Assembly (NCBI GenBank): GCA_024464195.1
Contig: JANHAK010000016.1
Span: forward strand, 1 to 12,563
Source: Methanomassiliicoccales archaeon
GTDB taxonomy: Archaea > Thermoplasmatota > Thermoplasmata > Methanomassiliicoccales > JACIVX01
DNA: 12,563 nucleotides
Direction of reading: 5' to 3'
This document shows positions 1 to 7,357 of this stretch, piece after piece. The position numbers were made by a program, and so were the translations under genes. Position 1 is the first letter of the stretch; the number at the start of each line of letters is the position of its first letter. A model generated the notes under the pieces. That model searched no databases. It was not told the DNA's origin and worked only from the letters and a program-made list of their open reading frames with translations.

Positions 1-245
1 GGATGAATTCAATGTGTTGCGGTGCTGGTGGCGGATATAAATCGGCTTTCAACGATTATGCAGTCAACATCGCTGCTGAAAGGGTTAAGGAGGCTTTGGA
101 TGTTGGAGCTGAGATTATCGTTTCCTTATGCCCCTTCTGCGTCTTAAACCTTGAACAGGGCGCGAAGAAAATCAATGCCAATATTCCAGTGAAAGATATA
201 TCTGAACTCCTCCTTGAAGCAACAGAGCCAACTAAGACATCTTAG
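1..245 (+). CDS. CCG-domain (Fe-S) protein, C-terminal fragment (HdrD/HdrB-like)
   Basis: This is the 3' end of a gene that begins before the window; the ATG at position 3 is an internal methionine. The fragment shows Cys-Cys-Gly followed, 36 residues after the second Cys, by Cys-x2-Cys (CPFC). This is the second half of the CCG signature that binds the special [4Fe-4S] cluster in heterodisulfide reductase subunits HdrB/HdrD and in related GlpC/GlcF/LutA-type oxidoreductase subunits. The surrounding text (CCGAGGG, then ERVKEALDVGAEIIVSLCPFC) is typical of the HdrD-like group. The N-terminal ferredoxin part and the first CCG repeat would lie outside the window, so subunit identity (methanogenic HdrD versus a lactate/glycolate-type protein) cannot be decided. 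The role would be electron transfer or thiol-disulfide chemistry at the cytoplasmic face of a redox complex. The stop is TAG at 243-245. Confidence 0.85.
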   Translation, partial: MNSMCCGAGGGYKSAFNDYAVNIAAERVKEALDVGAEIIVSLCPFCVLNLEQGAKKINANIPVKDISELLLEATEPTKTS

Positions 246-366
246 AATCGCAGTGAATTAACCACGGGTAACGACTCTCTCTTTGAGAGATGCGCGAATC
301 AATTAGTTCGATACCTGTCAGCGAAATATTGAATAAAATATCAACTCGCTTTGCTGTGAACTATTC
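246..366. other. Intergenic stretch with a small hairpin
   Basis: This lies between two convergent genes. A perfect 6-bp inverted repeat, TCTCTC (276-281) and GAGAGA (285-290), has a 3-base loop and sits 30 bases after the upstream stop codon. It is not followed by a T-run, so calling it a terminator would be a guess. No gene is seen here. Confidence 0.4.
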
Positions 367-1029
367 TCAACTGTATTTCCCACAACTGTAGCAAAACCAT
401 GCATCATATTCTGGCATATATGTGAGTACGTGACCACAATTGGGGCATCGCTTTACAATATCAATCTTCGACGGTTGATTTCCTGATTCAATTGGGCGAG
501 GCTTTTTTGAAGAGATATCGACCCATTGAACGATTGTACCAGAAATCGTGGTGATGAAGAAAACAACCACGATGATGAACCACTGGAATCCAATAATATC
601 GAGTGCCCATGCAACCAACGTGGCACCAACAAGTGCAGTAAAAAGAGCGACAATCCGATCGTAGGTTAAGAAAACGATCACAAAAACCGCTGCGGCAATG
701 ATGAGTGAGATGATCAGACCAACTCCCAAAGCATGCGCTAGTAGAAATACTGCAGCACTAGCAATAAGTGACATCGCGGTGGCAACGTAATAATAAAAAA
801 CGAGAGCGAGGAAAATTGCACCAAGCGTTCCAAGTATGTACGCGACTATGATCCCACCAAACAATGAGCCGATAGTGAACCCAATGACAAATCCCAGAAC
901 TACACCGGCAACCGCAAGAATGCTCTCGTAAATCCTATGACCCACAAATGCAAGTGCAATACCGAAAACCAAAAGCAGTGCGATGATAATTAATTCGAAT
1001 TCTTTCGGAGTTACGAGTAACGGATTCAT
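367..1029 (-). CDS. Multi-pass membrane protein with C-terminal zinc ribbon (DUF4203/TMEM198-like)
   Basis: This is a 220-aa integral membrane protein. Residues ~11 to 165 are almost continuously hydrophobic and can be read as about seven transmembrane helices, several rich in small residues (for example FVIGFTIGSLFGG). A polar linker (~166-193) leads to a C-terminal zinc ribbon: C195-x2-C198 ... C213-x2-C216, with the pattern RCPNCGHVLTYMPEYDAWFC. The helix pattern recalls the DUF4203/TMEM198-like family, but that is pattern recognition rather than a search result. Similar membrane-plus-ribbon designs are common in archaea and usually have no known function. The ATG at 1029 has a purine-rich ribosome-binding stretch (GAGGAAGGA) just upstream. 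It is transcribed divergently from the lhr gene, and its product is likely in the cytoplasmic membrane. Substrate and partner are unknown. Confidence 0.8.
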   Translation of the reverse strand: MNPLLVTPKEFELIIIALLLVFGIALAFVGHRIYESILAVAGVVLGFVIGFTIGSLFGGIIVAYILGTLGAIFLALVFYYYVATAMSLIASAAVFLLAHALGVGLIISLIIAAAVFVIVFLTYDRIVALFTALVGATLVAWALDIIGFQWFIIVVVFFITTISGTIVQWVDISSKKPRPIESGNQPSKIDIVKRCPNCGHVLTYMPEYDAWFCYSCGKYS

Positions 1030-1060
1030 TGCATTCCTTCCTCAAAATCCAATTGTCTTT

Positions 1061-1070
1061 TTCAATAAAT
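1061..1070 (-). promoter_or_regulatory. Candidate TATA box for the membrane protein gene
   Basis: On the minus strand this reads ATTTATTGAA, centred about 37 bases upstream of the ATG at 1029. That would place the transcription start near 1040 and leave a short leader containing the GAGGAAGGA ribosome binding site. The call is by position and composition only. Confidence 0.4.
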
Positions 1071-1130
1071 GCTATGGGATAATCTGACTTTTCAATGTTT
1101 CTATAAGCCCGCTTGATCCAAAAAAACGAA

Positions 1131-1140
1131 TCGATATATT
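1131..1140 (+). promoter_or_regulatory. Candidate TATA box for lhr
   Basis: The AT-rich element TCGATATATT is centred near 1136. Archaeal spacing (about 25 bases) would put the transcription start at about 1160-1162. This is exactly at an in-frame GTG (1161) and 17 bases before the in-frame ATG (1179). No Shine-Dalgarno sequence is visible, which fits a leaderless or near-leaderless mRNA. Confidence 0.45.
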
Positions 1141-1178
1141 GAAATATTACAATCTATTCGGTGCTGGCGCTTTCAATT

Positions 1179-3920
1179 ATGGTATTCGAACTTCTTGATG
1201 AAAGAATTCAAAAGATTCTCGAGAAAAAGAGTATCCGAGAACCCACGGATCCCCAGAAGGATGCAATACCCCATATTCTAGAGGGGGAGCATGTGCTCCT
1301 CGTCGCCCCGACTGGCATTGGCAAGACGGAGGCGGCGATGCTCCCAGTTTTCCATAAAATCCTCCGAGCAGAGGGTGAAGGAATCAAGTGTCTTTACATC
1401 ACGCCATTGAGAGCTCTCAACAGGGATATGCTCCGCCGTTTTAGCGAGTTTGGAGCGGATCTAGGTATCAACGTTGCTGTTAGACATGGAGACACGGCTC
1501 AATCGGAAAGAGACAAGCAGGCAAGAATCGCGCCAAAAGTGCTGATCACAACTCCAGAAACCCTCCAAATTCTGTTCACTGGGAGGAAGCTAAGAAGACA
1601 TCTTGAGAATGTTCAATGGGTCATCATTGATGAGATACACGAACTCGCTTCTGATGAGAGGGGTGCACAACTGGCGGTTGCGCTTGAGAGATTGGTTGAT
1701 TTTTCTGGTGAATTCCAGAGAATTGGGCTTTCCGCGACCGTTGGAACTGCATCAGAGGTTGCAAAGTTTCTCGGAGGCGTAGGTCGGAAAGTTACTATCA
1801 TCCAAACCGATGTGATTAAGACGTTAGATATTCGCGTGCAGGGACCTGAGATTACCGAAGAGGACAAGGAATTGGCAGGCATCCTGCAAAGTGATCCTCA
1901 GCTTGTTGCATGTATGAGGAGGGGACGAGAGCTGATCGAATCCCATCGATCGACGCTCTTTTTTGTAAATACAAGAGATACTGCCGAGGCGCTTGCGGCA
2001 AGATATCACATTTGGGACGAAAACTTTCCGATTGGTGTTCATCATGGATCCCTCTCCAAAGAGATCAGAGAGGAAATGGAAGAGGCGTTCAGAAGTGAAA
2101 AGATTAAAGCACTGATTTGCACCTCTTCGCTCGAGCTGGGCATCGACATCGGAAGCGCGGACTTTGCAATCCAATACAATTCGCCGAGACAAGTCACACG
2201 ACTTGTCCAAAGAATTGGGAGATCGGGGCATGGAGTTGGAAAGGTATCGAAGGGTATCATCATCGCCTCAACACCAGATGAAATCGCAGAAAGCCTTGTT
2301 ATCGCAAGAAGGGCGCTACACGGCGAATTGGAAGCATCGATTGTGCGGGAAAAGCCTTTGACCGTCCTTGCGAACCAAATTATTTCGTTGGCGATGAGCG
2401 GAGATGTCAAAATCGATGATGCGTACAGGATATTTACAAGAGCATATCCCTTCAGAAATTTGACAAGGGACGAATTCATGGATGTCCTCAACCAGCTTGG
2501 CCAAATTGGGTTACTTAGGATCAGTATTGATTCTTTTAAACGATCGGGCAGAGGAATGCGGTATTTCTACGAAAACGTCTCGATGATTCCCGATGAAAAG
2601 ACCTATCGTATAAGGGATATCGGCAGCAGAAAGGTTGTCGGTTCACTCGATGAAAGTTTCGTCGTTTCATTCGCCGAGCCTTATGCCACATTTATTACTC
2701 GAGGGAGGACTTGGCGTATCATCGAAATAAGGGAGGATGAGCTGCTTGTGGAGCAGGTCAGAGAGATCGGATCAATTCCGTCGTGGGTTGGGGAAGAGAT
2801 ACCTGTTCCCTTCGAAGTTGCCCAAGAGGTCGGAGCTCTGAGATCAAAACAGGACTTCGAAAATTATCCAGGTGATAATGAGGCTTTTAGAAAATTGAAA
2901 GAGTATCTCGACAAGCAAAATGAGCGATATCCGATGCCTACAGACAATTTTCTGACACTCGATGTTGGTAGGAGGGTTGTTGTTCTCAATGCCTGTTTCG
3001 GCTCGAGAGTCAACGAGACAATCGCAATTCTGTTATCACTCCTCCTCAGCGCACGGCTTGGAGAGAGTGTTTCTGTACGAACAGATCCATATAGGATCCT
3101 CATCGAATTACCGCGAGATATCGCTCCCTTGATGATCCTGGAAACAATCAAATCGATTAAAGCTGAGAATGCACGAGAGCTCATCAAGAAAGCAATCAGG
3201 AATTCATCGTTCATGCGCTGGCGATTTATCTATGTTGCAAAGAAATTCGGTGTCATTGAGAAGGGCGCAGATTATAGATCAATCAATCTTTCCCGACTCA
3301 TTGAGATTTTTGAGAATACCCCACTTTACCAAGAGGCAATAAACAAGATTTTATGGGAGGATCTTGATCTAGAAAGAACTGTTGAGATTCTCAAGAAAAT
3401 TGAAAGAGAAGAGATCAAAATCGAGATATGTGGGATTTCCCCAATTGGGATGAGTGGGCTTGAGCATTCTAGAGATCTCATTATGCCCCAGCGCGCCGAT
3501 CATTCGATTCTTGTGGCGCTCAAGAATAGGCTCGAAGATGAAGTAGCTTATCTCACCTGCCTTAATTGTCACAACCAATGGCGCTCAACTCCTCGAAATT
3601 TGCCAAAGCATATCGCCTGTCCAAAATGCAAGGGGGTCATGGTCGCGGCTTTGCACTCATATAATAAGGATCAGGCAAAATTACTGAAAAAGAAGCGCCT
3701 AACGGAAGAAGAAAAAAAGGAAATTCAAAAAATTTACAAGAATGCAAATCTCGTTAAAGAATACGGAAAAAAAGCAGTTCTAGTGCTTTCAGCGCGAGGA
3801 GTTGGACCTGATACCGCAGCAAGGATTCTTTCAGGTTTCTATGAGAACGAAGATGAATTTCTAAGAGGAATCCTTAGCGCCGAGATTCAATATGCGAGAA
3901 CAAAGCGATTCTGGGACTAG
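1179..3920 (+). CDS. lhr: Lhr-type ATP-dependent superfamily 2 helicase
   Basis: This is a 913-aa (from ATG 1179) SF2 helicase of the archaeal Lhr family, which unwinds DNA or RNA-DNA duplexes 3' to 5' and is linked to DNA repair or RNA handling. Visible motifs are: Walker A APTGIGKT (43-50), Walker B as DEIH (151-154, the Lhr version of DEAH), SAT (185-187), the motif V region SLELGIDIGSADF, and motif VI QRIGRSGH (344-351). A winged-helix / Lhr-core region follows. Near the C-terminus is a zinc finger C794-x2-C797-x16-C814-x2-C817, then a basic helix and a helix-hairpin-helix-like RGVGPDTAARIL. This is the short 'Lhr-core plus Zn tail' archaeal form, not the ~1500-aa bacterial form. An in-frame GTG at 1161 would add six residues, and the TATA position does not exclude it. 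The stop codon shares a CTAG with the convergent neighbour. Confidence 0.95.
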   Translation: MVFELLDERIQKILEKKSIREPTDPQKDAIPHILEGEHVLLVAPTGIGKTEAAMLPVFHKILRAEGEGIKCLYITPLRALNRDMLRRFSEFGADLGINVAVRHGDTAQSERDKQARIAPKVLITTPETLQILFTGRKLRRHLENVQWVIIDEIHELASDERGAQLAVALERLVDFSGEFQRIGLSATVGTASEVAKFLGGVGRKVTIIQTDVIKTLDIRVQGPEITEEDKELAGILQSDPQLVACMRRGRELIESHRSTLFFVNTRDTAEALAARYHIWDENFPIGVHHGSLSKEIREEMEEAFRSEKIKALICTSSLELGIDIGSADFAIQYNSPRQVTRLVQRIGRSGHGVGKVSKGIIIASTPDEIAESLVIARRALHGELEASIVREKPLTVLANQIISLAMSGDVKIDDAYRIFTRAYPFRNLTRDEFMDVLNQLGQIGLLRISIDSFKRSGRGMRYFYENVSMIPDEKTYRIRDIGSRKVVGSLDESFVVSFAEPYATFITRGRTWRIIEIREDELLVEQVREIGSIPSWVGEEIPVPFEVAQEVGALRSKQDFENYPGDNEAFRKLKEYLDKQNERYPMPTDNFLTLDVGRRVVVLNACFGSRVNETIAILLSLLLSARLGESVSVRTDPYRILIELPRDIAPLMILETIKSIKAENARELIKKAIRNSSFMRWRFIYVAKKFGVIEKGADYRSINLSRLIEIFENTPLYQEAINKILWEDLDLERTVEILKKIEREEIKIEICGISPIGMSGLEHSRDLIMPQRADHSILVALKNRLEDEVAYLTCLNCHNQWRSTPRNLPKHIACPKCKGVMVAALHSYNKDQAKLLKKKRLTEEEKKEIQKIYKNANLVKEYGKKAVLVLSARGVGPDTAARILSGFYENEDEFLRGILSAEIQYARTKRFWD

Positions 3921-4588
3921 ATTTTAACGACTGGATTGCGAAGGTAAAGAGAGTTTCCCACCGTGATTTCAACAACATCACCAGGACTCATCGGTCCTAC
4001 GCCTCCCGGTGTACCAGTGGCAATAACGTCTCCTGGCTCAAGGGTCATAAATTTAGAAATGAAAGAGATGAGATAGTCGACTTTGTGGATCATCAAAGAT
4101 GTGTTGCTGCTCTGGCGAACCTGCCCGTTGAGTTTGAGAGTGATGTCCATCCTATCGATGTCGCCAGCATCCTTCAATAAAACTGGTTTCGAGATTGGGG
4201 CAAATGTATCAAAGCTCTTACTAATTGCCCATGGTAAACCTTTTTTCTTCGCTTCAAGCTGTATGTCCCTCGCGGTTACATCGTTGAACGCGGCTACAGC
4301 GAGAATATAATTCCTTGACTCATCGATTGGAATATTCTTCCCCTTTTTCCCGATGATGACAGCAAGTTCTCCTTCGTAGTCAACACGGCCAATTGCGTCG
4401 GGAATGAGAATAGGGCAACCATTCCTAGTCAGTGCGCTCGGTGCTTTCAAGAAGATGACCGGCTCTTCAGGTTTTTCAGCCCCCATTTCCTTGACATGCT
4501 CTAGATAATTGCGGGCCACACCAATGATCTTCTGACACTTTACTCGTTTCACTTTTCCTTGAACGTTGAGTGAAAAATCAGAGCTCAT
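3917..4588 (-). CDS. Fumarylacetoacetate hydrolase family protein (FAHD1/acylpyruvase-like)
   Basis: This 223-aa protein is of the FAH superfamily, small single-domain type: acylpyruvate hydrolases, oxaloacetate decarboxylases or 2-hydroxyhepta-2,4-diene-1,7-dioate isomerases. Key features are GVARNYLEHVKEMG (residues 23-36, the conserved His-Glu lid region with H31 and E34), the metal-binding YEGELAVIIGK with E72 and E74, the third metal ligand D103 in FNDVTARD, a lysine in ISKSFDTFAPIS, and the closing TGTPGGVGPMSPGD loop. All residues expected for a Mg2+/Mn2+-dependent enzyme are present, so it should be active; the substrate cannot be read from sequence. There are about 20 extra N-terminal residues before the family core. 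Its start overlaps the end of the 77-aa upstream gene by 11 bases, suggesting translational coupling. It lies convergent to lhr. Confidence 0.9.
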   Translation of the reverse strand: MSSDFSLNVQGKVKRVKCQKIIGVARNYLEHVKEMGAEKPEEPVIFLKAPSALTRNGCPILIPDAIGRVDYEGELAVIIGKKGKNIPIDESRNYILAVAAFNDVTARDIQLEAKKKGLPWAISKSFDTFAPISKPVLLKDAGDIDRMDITLKLNGQVRQSSNTSLMIHKVDYLISFISKFMTLEPGDVIATGTPGGVGPMSPGDVVEITVGNSLYLRNPVVKI

Positions 4589-4811
4589 CGCTGACCGTCT
4601 CTAATTTGAAAAGAACGCCCATGCCCTTGAGAGTTGCATGAACCTTGTCAGCAAGGTAAATCGCATCTTCTACCGTTGCTTTGCTGTCCCATCGATAGAC
4701 GCAATCATAGGCGCCAGTTGTTGTTTCAAACCCGAGATTGTGTAGCGCATTCAGTACTTCGGACGGTCTCGAACCATTGGAGCTGAAAATTATTGTCATA
4801 TATGTGATCAT
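4578..4811 (-). CDS. Conserved-looking 77-aa protein of unknown function, predicted alpha/beta
   Basis: I do not recognise a named family. From ATG 4811 the protein is 77 aa and soluble. It alternates strand and helix: strand (MITYMTIIFSS), helix (SRPSEVLNALHNLGF), strand pair (ETTTGAYDCVYRW), helix (TVEDAIYLADKVHATLKG), strand (VLFKLETV). This beta-alpha-beta-beta-alpha-beta order suggests a ferredoxin-like fold, which is inference. ATG 4811 is chosen because GGAG lies about ten bases upstream; an in-frame TTG at 4844 would extend it by 11 residues and ATG 4799 would shorten it by four. Its 3' end overlaps the start of the FAH-family gene by 11 bases, so the two are probably co-translated. 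A TTTTTATG element about 40 bases upstream may be its own promoter. Confidence 0.75.
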   Translation of the reverse strand: MITYMTIIFSSNGSRPSEVLNALHNLGFETTTGAYDCVYRWDSKATVEDAIYLADKVHATLKGMGVLFKLETVSDEL

Positions 4812-4871
4812 TCGATCTACTCTCCATTCTTTAATGGAACTCAATCATAAAAACTTTGCAGTCAAAACGAC

Positions 4872-5516
4872 CTACTGGTTGATCGAATTGTCCACATCTT
4901 CTTCTTTCTTATCATTGCGAACAAACCCACGCGCAATGACATAGATTTCCGAGCTTGTGGGGCGAGAGGCTTTCGGACTGTGCAACTTCACATCCAAAAA
5001 ACTCTTCCTTACCCGCCTCAGATAATCCTTTAACAGATCCCCCTGGAAGATCTTGACAACCATACTTCCGCCATCTTTCAGACTCTTTTTCGCAAATTCA
5101 AGGGCATGCTCACAGAGTTCGACAGACCTTGCATGGTCAGTCGAATAGTTTCCACTGATATTCGGCGACATGTCGGAAAGCACGACATCCGCGCGACCTC
5201 CGATCACTGAAAGCACCTTCTCCACGGTCTTCTCCGACCTAATATCCCCGCGAATGGTCGTGACGCCCTCAATTGGCAAGATTGGTTGCAGATCAACACC
5301 GACAACAATACCTTCAGATCCTACCGATTCCTTTGCGACCTGAAGCCACCCGCCAGGCGCGGCGCCTAAATCGACAACGGTTGCTCCGCGCCTCAAAATT
5401 CTAAATCGCTGGTCGATCTGTTTCAGCTTGAAAGCAGCCCTGCTCCTATAGTTCAATTCCTTCGCTTTCCGGTAATAAAAATCCCGGCGGCGTTCAACGA
5501 CCCAGCGTCTAGGCAT
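4872..5516 (-). CDS. rlmE: 23S rRNA (uridine-2'-O)-methyltransferase RlmE (FtsJ/RrmJ)
   Basis: This 214-aa SAM-dependent methyltransferase is of the FtsJ/RrmJ family, which methylates the 2'-OH of a uridine in the A-loop of 23S rRNA during late large-subunit assembly. The SAM-binding motif VVDLGAAPGGW (47-57) is followed by an acidic residue ending the next strand (VGVDLQP). The catalytic tetrad K30-D115-K155-E190 is complete: AAFKLKQ, LSDMSPN, VVKIFQG, SSEIYVI. The length matches the family core with a short acidic C-terminal tail (KKEEDVDNS). No Shine-Dalgarno is seen. A TATA-like CATTTATTTG lies about 30 bases upstream of the ATG, implying a nearly leaderless transcript. It may be followed on the same strand by the 77-aa gene, 60 bases downstream. 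Confidence 0.95.
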   Translation of the reverse strand: MPRRWVVERRRDFYYRKAKELNYRSRAAFKLKQIDQRFRILRRGATVVDLGAAPGGWLQVAKESVGSEGIVVGVDLQPILPIEGVTTIRGDIRSEKTVEKVLSVIGGRADVVLSDMSPNISGNYSTDHARSVELCEHALEFAKKSLKDGGSMVVKIFQGDLLKDYLRRVRKSFLDVKLHSPKASRPTSSEIYVIARGFVRNDKKEEDVDNSINQ

Positions 5517-5540
5517 CTCAATTCAATTATTTTCGCCACC

Positions 5541-5550
5541 CAAATAAATG
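5541..5550 (-). promoter_or_regulatory. TATA-like element between rlmE and purM, possibly bidirectional
   Basis: On the minus strand this reads CATTTATTTG, centred about 30 bases upstream of the rlmE ATG (5516), giving an almost leaderless start. On the plus strand it reads CAAATAAATG, and 25 bases further lies the ATG at 5573 of the small leader ORF before purM. One box may serve both divergent genes. Confidence 0.45.
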
Positions 5551-5572
5551 TTTGTTTCTCGCGCACGAGGAT

Positions 5573-5638
5573 ATGAACACGAGAAGAAAAGAAAGGTTAA
5601 TCCAACTGAGGGGGATTACTAGTTGGCGTGCGCGATGA
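5573..5638 (+). CDS. Possible 21-codon leader ORF upstream of purM
   Basis: A short ORF (ATG 5573, TGA 5636-5638) encodes a very basic peptide starting MNTRRKERLIQ. Its stop overlaps the purM ATG in the arrangement ATGA (5635-5638), the usual mark of translational coupling. The TATA-like element at 5541-5550 would place a transcription start at or next to this ATG, so it could be read as a leaderless message. The purM Shine-Dalgarno sequence (GAGGGGG, 5608-5614) lies inside this ORF. It could equally be chance: at this length no coding statistic helps, and no homologue can be checked here. Confidence 0.3.
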   Translation: MNTRRKERLIQLRGITSWRAR

Positions 5639-6660
5639 GCCCAGAAAGATGGACTTACAAAATGGCAGGTGTCGATATACATAAGAAATCGATGGCAATC
5701 AGTTCGCTTGTTAAAGAGCTAAAATATAAACGAAGAGGATTCGGCGCGGCGCTGCCGATCAAAGGTCAATTCACCGGTTTAATTAATTTTGGCGACATTG
5801 CCCTCACTCTTTGTACCGATGGCGTTGGGACAAAACTCCTCGTCGCTAAAAGAATGAACAAATGGGATACTGTCGGGATCGATTGCATCGCGATGAATGT
5901 GAACGATACGATCTGCGTTGGCGCAGAACCGCTCGCGGTCGTCGATTATATTGCCATGGATCGACCCGATGAAAAGATTACCAAGGAAATTGGGAAAGGT
6001 CTCGAGCTCGGTGCCAAATTAGCTAATGTTGACATAGTGGGAGGAGAAATAGCGATAATGCCCGAAATCGTAAAGGAAATTGACCTTTCAGCAAGCTGCC
6101 TTGGATTTGTTGAAAAGCGGAAAATCATCGATGGAAGCGAAGTAACGCCAGGCGACTTGATCATCGGGTTGCCAAGTTCAGGAATTCATTCAAACGGACT
6201 GACCTTGGCAAGAAAGGTATTCGAGGAGAATGGAATTGATTACGACCAGGTCATCTCGCCGCTCAATAAAAGTGTCGGCGAAGAACTTCTCACACCAACT
6301 GAGATTTATGTGAAAAAGGTCTTAAGATTGATTAAATCATGCAAAGTACACGGCATGGTCAACATTACTGGCGGAGGTCTCCGTAATTTCGTTAGAATCA
6401 AAGGCGACGTGAAATTCGAGATCGAAGATCCTCTTCCTCCGAACCCAATTTTCGAAATCATCGCTCATCTGGGAAGAATCGATAATCATGAAATGTATCA
6501 GACGTTTAACATGGGAATGGGATTCGCCGTGATCTGCCCGGAAGGGGAGGAGAAAAATGCATTGAAAATGCTAGGAAAAGGTGCAAAGGTTGTTGGTAGG
6601 GTCACGAAAGGGAAAGGCGTCGCCATTCCTTCACTGAAAATATATTACAAAAAATACTGA
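5635..6660 (+). CDS. purM: Phosphoribosylformylglycinamidine cyclo-ligase (AIR synthase)
   Basis: This 341-aa enzyme (from ATG 5635) catalyses the fifth step of de novo purine synthesis: FGAM + ATP to AIR + ADP + Pi, in the cytoplasm. Family landmarks in order are: N-terminal TYKMAGVDI, the ATP/Mg loop LCTDGVGTKLLVAKRM, MNVNDTICVGAEPLAVVDYIA, GGEIAIMPEI (archaeal variant of GGETAEMPG), GLPSSGIHSNGLTLARKV, NITGGGLRNFVRI and a C-terminal TFNMGMGFAVICP. Length is normal. An in-frame TTG at 5623 sits 8-11 bases after the strong GAGGGGG element, better spaced than the ATG at 5635 (about 20 bases), so a four-residue longer product starting MACA is possible. The ATG is preferred because it starts the usual family N-terminus and overlaps the upstream mini-ORF as ATGA. 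Confidence 0.95.
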   Translation: MSPERWTYKMAGVDIHKKSMAISSLVKELKYKRRGFGAALPIKGQFTGLINFGDIALTLCTDGVGTKLLVAKRMNKWDTVGIDCIAMNVNDTICVGAEPLAVVDYIAMDRPDEKITKEIGKGLELGAKLANVDIVGGEIAIMPEIVKEIDLSASCLGFVEKRKIIDGSEVTPGDLIIGLPSSGIHSNGLTLARKVFEENGIDYDQVISPLNKSVGEELLTPTEIYVKKVLRLIKSCKVHGMVNITGGGLRNFVRIKGDVKFEIEDPLPPNPIFEIIAHLGRIDNHEMYQTFNMGMGFAVICPEGEEKNALKMLGKGAKVVGRVTKGKGVAIPSLKIYYKKY

Positions 6661-6721
6661 AATTATTGACGCAGTTGACTGAAGAATACGAAGCGCATGA
6701 ACAAGGCATAACATTATTAAG

Positions 6722-7288
6722 TCAAAGTGACCCTTGCAATTGTTCTAATTTTCTTTTCAATGTGTGAGCGATGACCGCGACAACAGCACCAAGTGCCGTA
6801 CACGTCTCAAGAGAGTGACCGTCAAAAGTCACATCGAAATGATGATTTGTCAAATCGATGAGCTCCTTTGGTGTTCCTCTTGGCCCTGCCCCGAAGAGTA
6901 AACAAACGCTCCTGCCGCTCATGAGCATCGCGCAGATATCGTCAGCAGTTCTCCTTCGTTCTATATCAGGATTGCACGTCGTCAATACAATCTCGCCGAG
7001 CTGTGGCGGGAATCCCTTTCGAACGTATGGAAACATTTGAAAGCGTCCTCTTGAGGCTAGTTCTTTCAGATAACGGCCTTCCTCACCAATTGTTGTCGTT
7101 GTTGCAATCCACTCCGCCACTTCAGAAGGCCTTGAGAGCTCCGAAGGAAAAGGGAATCCGAAGGTCGCGAGGTTCATATCAAACGCAAACGCCAATGGAC
7201 CCGCGCGGGCGAGCAAACGGCGATGGGCTTCCCTAAAATGATTGGGATCGTAAGAATTCCAAAGACCGATTGTAGGACGTCCAATCAT
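6722..7288 (-). CDS. DUF531-like archaeal protein, probable SPOUT-type methyltransferase fold
   Basis: This 188-aa soluble protein resembles the archaeal DUF531 family (recognised by overall pattern, not by a search). It begins MIGRPTIGLWNSYDPNHFREAHRR, has a middle region rich in Pro/Gly/Phe (FPFPSELSRP, MFPYVRKGFPPQLGEIVLTTCNP), then SVCLLFGAGPRGTPKELI and HHFDVTFDGHSLETCTALGAVVAVIAHTLKR. The last two resemble the SAM-binding trefoil-knot loops of SPOUT RNA methyltransferases: a Gly-rich GAGPRG loop, then a strand-loop-helix with ETxTALGAV. If so, the substrate would be an RNA, but which one is unknown. It lies downstream of the DHS-family gene on the same strand with a 69-base gap. That gap contains a TTTTTAAT element that could be a separate promoter. 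It is convergent with purM. Confidence 0.65.
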   Translation of the reverse strand: MIGRPTIGLWNSYDPNHFREAHRRLLARAGPLAFAFDMNLATFGFPFPSELSRPSEVAEWIATTTTIGEEGRYLKELASRGRFQMFPYVRKGFPPQLGEIVLTTCNPDIERRRTADDICAMLMSGRSVCLLFGAGPRGTPKELIDLTNHHFDVTFDGHSLETCTALGAVVAVIAHTLKRKLEQLQGSL

Positions 7289-7357
7289 GTTTACATCTTC
7301 GTCGTCTAAATCATGAGATAATTCGATTAAAAAGAGTTAAAAAGGATTCATCGAAAA

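Noticed and set aside
320..350. AT-rich imperfect inverted repeat between the first two genes
   Set aside because: The arms are only about five A/T pairs and do not extend, so it is not above chance in AT-rich DNA.
1613..3578. Several 60-150-aa ORFs opposite or out of frame within lhr
   Set aside because: The lhr frame has unbroken helicase motifs over the whole stretch; the others are Ser/Arg/Leu-rich shadows.
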